Source: Ramlibacter sp.
Lineage (GTDB): Bacteria; Pseudomonadota; Gammaproteobacteria; Burkholderiales; Burkholderiaceae_C
DNA length: 64,000 nucleotides
Direction of reading: 5' to 3'
Assembly (NCBI GenBank): GCA_029237735.1
Contig: JAQZBU010000001.1
Location: 1-64,000, forward strand
The notes under the pieces are model-generated. The model searched no databases. It was not told where the DNA came from and saw nothing but the letters and a program-made list of their open reading frames with translations. Numbering within the stretch: the first letter of the stretch is position 1; every line of letters begins with the position of its first letter. This document shows, one piece after another, positions 56,786 to 64,000 of the stretch. Both the position numbers and the translations under genes were made by a program.

Positions 56786-58174
56786 TCAAGACCGTGAACC
56801 TGGGACATGGCGCAGCGAGCGGTGTCCCTCACGATCGTCCTCGTTGTCCCCGTCGGCATCTGCGTCGTGGACATTGACCAATGCGGCGACCGTTTGCGCG
56901 GCGCCACCAACCAAGTTGTCGACGTGGGTCTGGGCCCACATCACCGTCTGTTCCGCGACGCCTTTATCGACGCGCGAAATGAGCTTCTCCGTGACGATCG
57001 CGTCCGGGTCTGCTCCGTGTTCCAGCAGCGCCGTGCGCACCGCCTCAGCCTCGAGGTTGTTGGGCTTGAGGCAGTCCTTGAGGTCGGTGTCCGGCGCGAT
57101 CGCCCTGATTCGGGCCACCAGCTTGTCCTCGTCCCAGCGCTTCGTGGACGACTTCTGCAACGGCAGGCCGGTGAGAACTTCGAGGGGCAGCTTTTCGCGC
57201 ACCTGCTCCATGTCGATCTCCTGGGAGGCCGAGTAGGAGATGCCGCCGACCGCCAGCTTTGCCGAGCCGAAGCGCAGCTCCGCCAGCTTGGGCTTGACCT
57301 GCGCTTCCAGTTCTTCGATCTTCTTGCCCACGTACGTCGCCAGGGCCTTCAAGCGGGACAGCTGTGTGAGCGGTGCCAACACCTGCTGGACGATCTCACC
57401 GGAGGGGTCCAGCCGCGGCTTGAGCACGTAGGGCGGGACCACGCCGCGCATGACGAACTCGTTCCAATACCGATTGCCGGCGGCCGTGATGCGCTTCTCG
57501 AGCTCCTCGCTCGAATCGATCCATTCGTCGCGCATGTCCCAGTTGGCCCAGTCGAACTGGGAGAGCATCAGCCCGTCGACCTGAAGCCCCTTTTCCCGGC
57601 AGATGATGTTGCCCATGGCCAGCTGGCACTGGTACTCGAAGTTCACGGCGTGGGCGGCGGAAGGGGCCTTGAAGTCGGCCAGGATCCGCACCGCAGCTTG
57701 CGGGCGGCCCAGCACTGCGCCCGGCATCCAGCAAAGCTCGTCGGGCGAGTAGCGCATCCAGGATGCGACACCGGTACTGCTGCTCAGGAGCTTGAAAGCC
57801 GCCTCGTCGCGCCGTGCGCCCCAGCGGGCGTAGAACATCTCACGGTGATGCGGCTCCATCCACACGCCGCGGCGCATATGTCCATTGGGCTCATCGGGCA
57901 GCCGGCGCAGAAGCGCCCCTTCGACGATGTCGTGGGCGCTGCCGAAATCGGCGCGCACGCCCAGGTCGTTGCGCACCAGAGCCCCAATCTGGGAGCCGCC
58001 GAAGCCGCCGGCGCGTGTGGCATGCCACAGCGCGAGATCCTGGTACCGGTCAACAACTTCCTCCGTCCAGAAGCGCGCATCGTGCTCGGCGATCAGCTCA
58101 CGCTGCGGCAAGGCGTCCACCTTCTGGCGGACGGCCTCTCTCAGCTGCTTGACGTCGAATTTCGTGCTTTGCAT
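56786..58174 (-). CDS. YqaJ-family (lambda exonuclease-like) recombinase nuclease
   Basis: 462 aa. Motifs: GGSQIGALV (59-67), RGVWMEPHHREMFY with Glu107 (102-115), DELCWMPGAVLG (145-156, metal-binding Asp), LADFKAPS (D167-x-K169) and YQCQLAM (181-187), the RecB-like nuclease core of YqaJ/lambda Exo enzymes, which degrade one strand of duplex ends for annealing-type recombination. The C-terminal half (coiled coil near 280-310, then unassigned) is longer than in phage enzymes. It starts 38 bp downstream of its own promoter and precedes the putative annealing protein. Confidence 0.75.
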   Translation of the reverse strand: MQSTKFDVKQLREAVRQKVDALPQRELIAEHDARFWTEEVVDRYQDLALWHATRAGGFGGSQIGALVRNDLGVRADFGSAHDIVEGALLRRLPDEPNGHMRRGVWMEPHHREMFYARWGARRDEAAFKLLSSSTGVASWMRYSPDELCWMPGAVLGRPQAAVRILADFKAPSAAHAVNFEYQCQLAMGNIICREKGLQVDGLMLSQFDWANWDMRDEWIDSSEELEKRITAAGNRYWNEFVMRGVVPPYVLKPRLDPSGEIVQQVLAPLTQLSRLKALATYVGKKIEELEAQVKPKLAELRFGSAKLAVGGISYSASQEIDMEQVREKLPLEVLTGLPLQKSSTKRWDEDKLVARIRAIAPDTDLKDCLKPNNLEAEAVRTALLEHGADPDAIVTEKLISRVDKGVAEQTVMWAQTHVDNLVGGAAQTVAALVNVHDADADGDNEDDREGHRSLRHVPGSRS

Positions 58175-58211
58175 GGACTATGTCTAGCGAAATGAATTAC
58201 GATTGACAAGC

Positions 58212-58240
58212 AATGTAGCAACCACAAAACCCGAATGCAA
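58212..58240 (-). promoter_or_regulatory. sigma-70-like promoter for the YqaJ gene
   Basis: On the minus strand TTGCAT (58240-58235) and TACATT (58217-58212) are separated by exactly 17 bp, 38 bp upstream of the start codon. Inverted TTGACAA/TTGTCAA motifs flank it (about 58203-58209 and near 58275-58281), candidate regulator sites for the divergent promoters. Confidence 0.5.
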
Positions 58241-58300
58241 ACGAGCGACTTCAGGCGTAATGCCCGACTGAATTTGTCAACCACCGGGGGCATTCGCGTG

Positions 58301-58708
58301 ATGGCTCTCGCTCTCTTGCGCGTACCCCCGGTAGACACTGACCGCGCCCAAGTCCCCCGCCTGGCCGTCGCCGTGACCGTGCTGTGGCTGGTGGTGACCG
58401 GCGCATTCCTGGTGGCCCTGCAGGTCGAGCGCGTCCGGGCCGCCCAAACGTTGCGGCTGACGCTTGCCATCCCCGCGTTCGGGCAAATGACTTCCAGTGA
58501 GAGCGCGAACGCGCGTGAGATCGCCGCGGCCTGCGACCTGGTCGGCGTCGCAATGACCAAGCGCGCGGTGGTGGAGTGCCTTCACCGCGGCGCCGCTGCA
58601 CTGGATCGCCGCGACGGGCCGGACGGACACTGGGAGCCGCTCCTGGCACACATGCTGGTCCGCAGTCCGCAGGCCGCATCCCCCCTATTCCCATCGGAGA
58701 ACCCATGA
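58301..58708 (+). CDS. single-span membrane protein
   Basis: 135 aa from the ATG at 58301 (a start at 58235 is possible but lies inside the divergent promoter). One membrane helix at about 25-45 (VAVTVLWLVVTGAFLVALQV), then a helical soluble part (RAAQTLRLTLAIPAFGQ, SANAREIAAACDLVGVAM). Its stop overlaps the next start (ATGA). Not recognised; it may tether the downstream oxygenase to the membrane. Confidence 0.45.
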   Translation: MALALLRVPPVDTDRAQVPRLAVAVTVLWLVVTGAFLVALQVERVRAAQTLRLTLAIPAFGQMTSSESANAREIAAACDLVGVAMTKRAVVECLHRGAAALDRRDGPDGHWEPLLAHMLVRSPQAASPLFPSENP

Positions 58709-59889
58709 ACACTCAGACGTTGATGGCGCCCATGCCTTTTCAAGTGCCTGGCGCCTTGGTGGTGCCACCACCCGCTCCGGAACCTCTGATCGCACCTCGG
58801 CCGCCGCTGATTGCACCGCGCCCCCCCAAGGCCGTCGAGGCGGCGGCCCCAGTCTCGGGCAAGGATCTCGATGACGGAATGATCCAGTGGCTCGCAGAGA
58901 ACCGGCTTCGCAACTGCGCCCCTTCCCTGCTGCTGGACGTGATGGTGCGCACCGGTGTAGATCGCGAGTTGGGCGCTGCCGCGCTCGAGGCGCTTGATCG
59001 CGATCCGGTATTCCTCGCCGCCCTGGCCAATCAGCAAATGCACCGCAAGCTGGAATCCGTCGTGGGCAACCTGCAGTCGCTTTGGGCCTCTTCGCCCTCC
59101 TACGACGAGATCGAGCGGCGTGACAGCGTGCCCCACGACGAGTTCGTCGAGCGCTATGTGCGCGGCTGCCGCCCGGTCATCCTTACGGCAGCCGCCAGGG
59201 ATTGGCCGGCCCTTGCCAAGTGGACGCCCCAATACCTCAAGACGCGCTTCGGCGACCACGAAGTGGAGATCCAGGGCAACCGCAACTCGGACCGCAATTT
59301 CGAGCCGAACAAGAACGCCCACAAGCAACGCGTGATGATGTCGGACTTCGTCGATCGAGTGGTCGCCGGCGGGCCCACCAACGACTACTACCTCACCGCA
59401 AACAACGAGTTGCTCATGAACCCCGCGTTCGCGCCGCTGCTCGAGGACATCGGCACGCTGCCTTCGCTGTGCAATCCCAATGCGCTGGCGGGCTCCAGCT
59501 CGCTGTGGTTCGGGCCCGCGGGAACGAACACGTGGCTGCACCACGACACGCTCATGCTGTTCCACACCCACGTATACGGTCGCAAGCGCTGGCGCTTTCT
59601 CTCACCCCTGGAAACGCCCAACCTCTACAACTTCAACCTGTTTTACAGCCTCATCGACCTGGATGCGCCCGACACCCACCGCTTTCCTCGGTTCGCCAAC
59701 GCGAAGGTGATCGAGGTCGTCGTCGAACCGGGCGAGACGGTGTTCCTGCCCCTGGGCTGGTGGCATCAGGTGACGTCGCTCGACGTCTGCATCTCATTCA
59801 ATTTCTCGAATCTTGCGATCCCGAACCGGTTCGACTACGTCCACAGCGAAATCTCAACCTTGCTCCTACCCAATGCCCCAAGCCGTTGA
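58705..59889 (+). CDS. Cupin_8/JmjC-type Fe(II)/2-oxoglutarate oxygenase
   Basis: 394 aa from the ATG at 58705 (GGAG upstream). After a Pro-rich start and a helical domain (about 50-130), the JmjC-like region begins with VERYVRGCRPVILTAAARDW (about 150-170) and contains LWFGPAGTNTWLHHDT with the iron ligands H279-x-D281, KRWRFLSP, and GWWHQVTSL with His354, so the metal triad is complete. Family members hydroxylate proteins, tRNA or small molecules; the substrate here is unknown. It is coupled to a membrane protein upstream and a helical protein downstream. Confidence 0.75.
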   Translation: MNTQTLMAPMPFQVPGALVVPPPAPEPLIAPRPPLIAPRPPKAVEAAAPVSGKDLDDGMIQWLAENRLRNCAPSLLLDVMVRTGVDRELGAAALEALDRDPVFLAALANQQMHRKLESVVGNLQSLWASSPSYDEIERRDSVPHDEFVERYVRGCRPVILTAAARDWPALAKWTPQYLKTRFGDHEVEIQGNRNSDRNFEPNKNAHKQRVMMSDFVDRVVAGGPTNDYYLTANNELLMNPAFAPLLEDIGTLPSLCNPNALAGSSSLWFGPAGTNTWLHHDTLMLFHTHVYGRKRWRFLSPLETPNLYNFNLFYSLIDLDAPDTHRFPRFANAKVIEVVVEPGETVFLPLGWWHQVTSLDVCISFNFSNLAIPNRFDYVHSEISTLLLPNAPSR

Positions 59890-60301
59890 CTACACCCATG
59901 AGCTGCTCCAGCTCATGAAATTCGCCGGGCTGACCGCGACAGCAATCCGCATGTACAGCGCGTACAACCCGCAGGGCTACGAGAGCGGATTCTTCGGCGC
60001 GCGGCACGCCGACCCTGCTCGCTCCCCGGTCGATCTCATGTTCCTTGCGGACGCAGTGCACCACTTCGAACGTCTCGGCCTGGACATCGAGAGCGGCGAC
60101 ACAGGGCGCATCATTGAATCCTGCGACCACCTGCTGAAGACCTTCAGCGACTACCAGGTGGAAACGCCGCAGTTCGCAAGCCAGGCGAAGCCCGCATTTG
60201 AGCTGTGGGGGCACCTCGTGAAGCTCGACGACGCCAAGGATGCTTTTCTGCGAATCCGAAACAAAGCTGTGGCAACTCCGTCCGCTCAGCCACCCGCCTA
60301 G
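59873..60301 (+). CDS. hypothetical helical partner of the oxygenase
   Basis: 142 aa from the ATG at 59873, overlapping the oxygenase gene by 17 nt. Helical throughout (YTHELLQLMKFAGLTATAIRMYSAYN, VDLMFLADAVHHFERLGLDI, IIESCDHLLKTFSDYQ). Not recognised; its fixed overlap suggests it is a subunit or substrate of the oxygenase. Confidence 0.45.
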   Translation: MPQAVDYTHELLQLMKFAGLTATAIRMYSAYNPQGYESGFFGARHADPARSPVDLMFLADAVHHFERLGLDIESGDTGRIIESCDHLLKTFSDYQVETPQFASQAKPAFELWGHLVKLDDAKDAFLRIRNKAVATPSAQPPA

Positions 60302-60309
60302 ACCGGTTC

Positions 60310-60330
60310 GGCCCGGCGCGGTGCCGGGCC
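60310..60330. terminator. strong bidirectional hairpin between convergent genes
   Basis: Perfect 8-bp GC-rich arms GGCCCGGC (60310-60317) and GCCGGGCC (60323-60330), 5-nt loop, lying in the 36-bp gap between the oxygenase operon and traU. No T-run, but the position fits a two-way terminator. Confidence 0.55.
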
Positions 60331-60337
60331 TGGAGCA

Positions 60338-63300
60338 TCAATCGTTCTCGAGCAACTCCGGCGGCGCCGCAAATTGCTGCTGGTCGCAGAACTCCTGCAG
60401 CTGCGGCCGCAATCCCTTGATAACGCGCCGCGTGAGGGTGGAGCTATCCATGTCGTCGCCGCCCATGCGGATTCGGACGCGGTCGATCTCTGCCGCGGCA
60501 CTGCCCGACGGGAAGTGCTTGGCAAGGAACATCAGGGTGTTCCGTGGGCCCATCGCTGCATAAAGCGCGTCGCGCAGCGGGTTGTCCGATGGCGACGTAC
60601 TGAAAGCCCATTTCTCAATCGGGCCCGGCCGTGTGTAGAGCAGCTGGGACAGCATGCCGCGCTTGGTCTTGAAGATGCAGAAGAAGCGGCCAGGCCTCAC
60701 CAGCTCCCGCAGGATCACCAGGCGTTCGGACTCCGTGAGGTCGAAGCGCTCTGCGATCTTCTTGGACTCCTCGGCGTTGGCGCAACCCATGATGAAGAAG
60801 TTCGTGCACTGGTTGACGAGCTCCTTGGGAAAGTCCTGCAGCTCCTGGCTGGACAGCATGCCCACCACGAAGTACTTGCGCCCCTCGCGCGCGTCCTTTT
60901 CAATGCGAGCCTGCGCGGCCGGCACGCCCCGCATGTTATGCACCTCGTCGTACATGAGGAACTTCAGCTGCTCCTGGATGCCTTCCAGTCGGCGGGCGTG
61001 ATACGCCACGGCCTCCGGCGGGCATACCCCCTTCAGGTCTTCCATGCGCAGGAAGTATTCGCGTGCGCCAAGGCGCCTGGCGAACAGCATCATCACGCCG
61101 AAGCGCCGCATCCCCTCCTCCGACTGGGCCGCGCCCGCCAGCCCCTCAATGTCGATCACCTTGAAGCGCACGTCCGCGCTGTGACGCGTGTAGGCACACA
61201 GCAGACCGTATTCCTTGGCGGCGGTCTGGATGTTGCGCGTGAACACCTTGGTGACCGGCTCATTGGTCGGCGTGGGCATGTCGCCATAGATGGCTTGGAT
61301 GCGCTCGTTGCCGACCACCCGCGCCAGGTCGGGAATGGTGGGCACCGCATGGTATTGCGCCTCCTGCGCTTCGCGGAACATACCGGCCGAAAAGAACGCC
61401 TTGACGACCTCCCACACGAACGGCGGCTGCTCTTCGTCGAAATGGATTCCTACGGAAGCGAGCTTGGCGCTCAAGCCCTCGTTCAGGCTCCATTGCCACT
61501 TCTTTCCGCGCACCGAAGCGCGGCCGAAATCTTCGTAGGCCTGCTGGACGACCATGCTCAAGAAGCGGCTGCCCTCGGGCCCGAGGTTGGGGCAAATACT
61601 CGCCAGGACCGAAACAACATAGTCGAGGTCTTCCGCTGTCGGCTGATCGCACATCAGGTAGGTATCCAGCGGATTACAGGCGTAGCTGATGTCGTCAGGC
61701 AGCGGTCGCCAGTACTCGATCTGCGCCGCCTTCTCCGGGGGCAGGACCGCCTTGGCGTACATCACGACACCCTTGGCCGACGGTCCTTTGTCGATCAACG
61801 TCAACAGCGGCAGATCCGTCAGACCAGGGGAGAACAGCGCTCCCCCGTTGAACATGTTCATGAGGAAGGATTTGCCGGAGCCGGAAGGAGCGAACGTCAG
61901 CGTTCCCCAGAATTGCTGCAGTTCCGGATGGCCCAGCCGGATGGGGTACGGGTTGCCCTCGCGCGTGAAACAGATCAACTGGCCGTCGTCATAGACCGAC
62001 GCCGGACGCGCCAGCGGCAGCATGCGCACGGCCTCGGACAGCGGCGCCGGGATGTACGGCGCCGGCATCACCTTGGCCAGGCCCGGAGCTGCAGCAATCA
62101 ACGCCTGATCCGGGTTGCCGATTTCGTTGGACAGGCCCGCCTGGCCCCACGACTCAATCACGCTGCGCATCAGGTTCAGGCGATCGGCCGCGACCGCCTC
62201 AGTGTTGCCCCACGTGAAGAACAAGGCCCGGATCGCTACAGGCTTGTCGCCGGCGGAATTTCGTTCGCGCAGTTCCTTGTAGGCGCGCGCGACCTGCTGG
62301 TTGTGCTCGCCGGCGGCGCCCATGATCGCCAGGAACATGGTCTCCATCTTGTTGTAACCCAGACCATTGGGCAACAGCTCCATGGACATCTGCCACGGCA
62401 CCTGCCCCGACAGCGCAGTCGCCAGCTGGTTGAAATAGGGCACGGGGTCTTCCTGCGGGGCGACCTCCAGCACGAGCGGGGCGTACCAGAGGCGGTTGTG
62501 CCGAGCGAGCTCCACGTCTCCGAAATGCGCCTTGATCGGGCCGACGATCAATTGCCGACCCACCGGCGGAGGCAACAGGCCGTCGGCGCTGCGCGTCGCA
62601 CGCTGCAGTTCCGCCCCACCTGGCTTCGCGCCAATGAACTTCGCGTGCCACTCCGGAGCGTAGTGCGAGGCGTCGATGAAACGGCGCAGCTGCGTCGACG
62701 CCTGCTCCACCGTGAGGGTGTCCAGCATCAAGCCGATGCGGTCCTCCATGTTTTCCTTGAAGGTCTTGCACGCGGCCTCATGGCGCGACATCAGCAGCGG
62801 AGACGTGCCATAAGGCGTCTGCACGATCCGCGAATCCAGATTCGGCGCTTTGCTTTGCGCCAGCTTCTTGGCCGCCTCCTCGCGCTGCGCCGCGACCTTC
62901 TCGCGCTCAGGACGGGAAAGACCACTCACATGGGAATGAACCGCCACCACGGCCAGCTCGTCTACCGCCCCAGTGCTCAGCGTTTGCAGCTTGTCGCCGA
63001 GCATCCAGCCGAGAACCGCCTTGTCGCAGCCGAAGCGTAGCGCCGTATTCAGAGAAGGCTCGAGGATGCGCTTGATCACCGCCTTGCCGTTGGCGGGGTC
63101 ACTGCGAAACCCGAATGAGAGCGTGTGCAGCCCGCTGCCCGCGCCGAAGAGCGTCGACACGACGTCGTTCAGCGCGGCGGCCTGGTCGAGCGCTTCCTGG
63201 GGGCCCATGAACTTGCGTGATCCCCGGATCAGAAAATAGGTGACCAGGCTCCCCGAATCTGTGGCGAAGGTGTAAGCGTCCACCGGCGAGGTGATGGTGC

Positions 63301-63448
63301 AGGACTGCGCGGCATCCTTGCCCGTCAGCGAATCGAACAGGTAAATCAGGCGCTCGAACGCCTCGGTAGACGGCCCCCCCAAGACGAACCAGATGCCGGC
63401 GACGGGGACAGCAATGAGGATCCCCAGCAAGATTGCGGTATCAGACAT
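60338..63448 (-). CDS. traU: TraU/IcmB(DotO)-like conjugation ATPase
   Basis: 1036 aa, close to the length of IncI1 TraU (about 1010). An N-terminal membrane segment (ILLGILIAVPVAGIWFVLGG), a long N-terminal domain, then a VirB4-like ATPase: Walker A FAPSGSGKSFLMN (about 516-528), Walker B KFLMYDEVHNMRG (about 828-840) and GMLSSQELQDFPKELV. The VirB4-type ATPase powers assembly and substrate transfer of the I-type (IncI/Dot-Icm) type IV secretion system at the inner membrane. The motifs are intact, so the element probably carries or once carried a full transfer system; other mating-pair genes are not recognised in this window. Confidence 0.75.
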   Translation of the reverse strand: MSDTAILLGILIAVPVAGIWFVLGGPSTEAFERLIYLFDSLTGKDAAQSCTITSPVDAYTFATDSGSLVTYFLIRGSRKFMGPQEALDQAAALNDVVSTLFGAGSGLHTLSFGFRSDPANGKAVIKRILEPSLNTALRFGCDKAVLGWMLGDKLQTLSTGAVDELAVVAVHSHVSGLSRPEREKVAAQREEAAKKLAQSKAPNLDSRIVQTPYGTSPLLMSRHEAACKTFKENMEDRIGLMLDTLTVEQASTQLRRFIDASHYAPEWHAKFIGAKPGGAELQRATRSADGLLPPPVGRQLIVGPIKAHFGDVELARHNRLWYAPLVLEVAPQEDPVPYFNQLATALSGQVPWQMSMELLPNGLGYNKMETMFLAIMGAAGEHNQQVARAYKELRERNSAGDKPVAIRALFFTWGNTEAVAADRLNLMRSVIESWGQAGLSNEIGNPDQALIAAAPGLAKVMPAPYIPAPLSEAVRMLPLARPASVYDDGQLICFTREGNPYPIRLGHPELQQFWGTLTFAPSGSGKSFLMNMFNGGALFSPGLTDLPLLTLIDKGPSAKGVVMYAKAVLPPEKAAQIEYWRPLPDDISYACNPLDTYLMCDQPTAEDLDYVVSVLASICPNLGPEGSRFLSMVVQQAYEDFGRASVRGKKWQWSLNEGLSAKLASVGIHFDEEQPPFVWEVVKAFFSAGMFREAQEAQYHAVPTIPDLARVVGNERIQAIYGDMPTPTNEPVTKVFTRNIQTAAKEYGLLCAYTRHSADVRFKVIDIEGLAGAAQSEEGMRRFGVMMLFARRLGAREYFLRMEDLKGVCPPEAVAYHARRLEGIQEQLKFLMYDEVHNMRGVPAAQARIEKDAREGRKYFVVGMLSSQELQDFPKELVNQCTNFFIMGCANAEESKKIAERFDLTESERLVILRELVRPGRFFCIFKTKRGMLSQLLYTRPGPIEKWAFSTSPSDNPLRDALYAAMGPRNTLMFLAKHFPSGSAAAEIDRVRIRMGGDDMDSSTLTRRVIKGLRPQLQEFCDQQQFAAPPELLEND

Positions 63449-63561
63449 GCAATGAAACTCTCGAAGAAATGCTGGTGGACAGGCAAGCGTGGCTGAGACT
63501 CACCCCGCGCGAGGCGGGGCGCCTCCGGCTACTGGCGACGTTGCTTAGGGCCGGGTGGCGT

Positions 63562-63879
63562 TCAGGCGACGCGTTCGACTTCGCCGGCTGCCGCCGGTGT
63601 GCCAACCTCGTCCCGAAAGGCAGGTGGCAACTCGACTTCGCCGCCTCGGCGGGCGAGGATTTCGCCCTGGAGCGCCTCGCGCATTCCGGCCGCGCGGGAC
63701 CGCTCGAGCACGTCGGGGTACTCGTTGGCGAGGTTCGAGAGCGCCCGAGCGGCCGTGAAAGGCCGCATGGCTGCCTGCTGCATAGGCAGGAGGTCCAGCT
63801 CGGACGAGCTCCCGCGGTACAGCGAAATGCTGCACAGGAGGCGCATGCGCGCGGCGTCGAGATGGATAATTGCGTCCAT
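63562..63879 (-). CDS. hypothetical protein upstream of traU
   Basis: 105 aa from the ATG at 63879 (a TTG at 63885 is also in frame). Helical (AIIHLDAARMRLLCSISLYRG, ARALSNLANEYPDVLERSRAAGM) with no signal peptide. It is 113 bp upstream of traU on the same strand and probably co-transcribed. Not recognised. Beyond it, 63886-64000 shows no gene. Confidence 0.4.
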   Translation of the reverse strand: MDAIIHLDAARMRLLCSISLYRGSSSELDLLPMQQAAMRPFTAARALSNLANEYPDVLERSRAAGMREALQGEILARRGGEVELPPAFRDEVGTPAAAGEVERVA

Positions 63880-64000
63880 GTCCAAATTCTATTTTCCGGA
63901 CCCGCATATTTGCAAACGGGCCTCGCGGCATCGCCAATTGGCAGGACGTAAGAACTCACACGCCCTCCTCAGTCAGTAATCCGTGCTCATAAAAAATCGG

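Noticed and set aside
1-64000. CRISPR arrays, tRNA or rRNA genes
   Set aside because: No regularly spaced direct repeats, no cloverleaf with a CCA-like end and no conserved rRNA strings were seen on either strand.

Overview
The window is 64 kb of GC-rich DNA, roughly two-thirds G+C by eye, read as part of a large conjugative plasmid or integrative element of a proteobacterium. A KfrA-type plasmid protein, an IncI/Dot-Icm-type conjugation ATPase (TraU/IcmB-like), a plasmid-style topoisomerase III, a YqaJ-family exonuclease and a very long Strawberry-notch-type helicase point that way. A fragment of class II ribonucleotide reductase resembling Burkholderiales NrdJ makes a betaproteobacterial host plausible but not proven. 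I see no rRNA, tRNA or CRISPR array.

Layout. 0-9.4 kb: a tyrosine recombinase with small neighbours, then an nrdJ 3' fragment and a DUF4942-type methyltransferase fragment joined head to head at an inverted repeat near 4557. These are followed by a periplasmic ClpP-like protein and a coiled-coil/nuclease-like protein with a helix-hairpin-helix neighbour. 9.4-15.7 kb: an HNH nuclease and then a tightly overlapped minus-strand operon. It encodes an N6-adenine-type methyltransferase, a small protein, a TGT/DpdA-like transglycosylase, another small protein and a Mom-like enzyme. It starts behind a 9-bp inverted repeat and looks like a DNA base hypermodification locus; it is the most interesting item here. 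16-20.7 kb: a KfrA cluster with two paralogous small membrane proteins around a GNAT-like gene. 20.8-30.2 kb: a defence island with an MmeI-like restriction-modification gene (frameshifted and split by an IS630 element), a NucS-like nuclease, an AbiJ/DUF559-like nuclease and a TrlF-type PHP-ATPase. 30.2-42.6 kb: accessory genes, among them a large protein with a sigma region 4-like helix-turn-helix, an ATP-grasp protein and two Mrr-like nucleases. 42.6-47.4 kb: a minus-strand run of secreted and cytoplasmic proteins probably tied to transfer. 47.4-58.2 kb: a DNA-processing block with a topoisomerase III divided between two overlapping genes, the 2100-aa helicase, a possible ssDNA-binding protein and the YqaJ exonuclease. 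58.3-60.3 kb: a membrane protein, a Cupin_8/JmjC-type oxygenase and a small partner. 60.3-63.9 kb: traU and a small gene.

Working picture: the backbone (KfrA, topoisomerase, helicase, exonuclease, TraU and secreted proteins) maintains and moves the element. The accessory segments carry DNA modification, which could protect the incoming element from restriction, and several nuclease-based defences, at least one of them inactivated. Assignments rest on reading the sequence and on recalled family motifs; no search was run.
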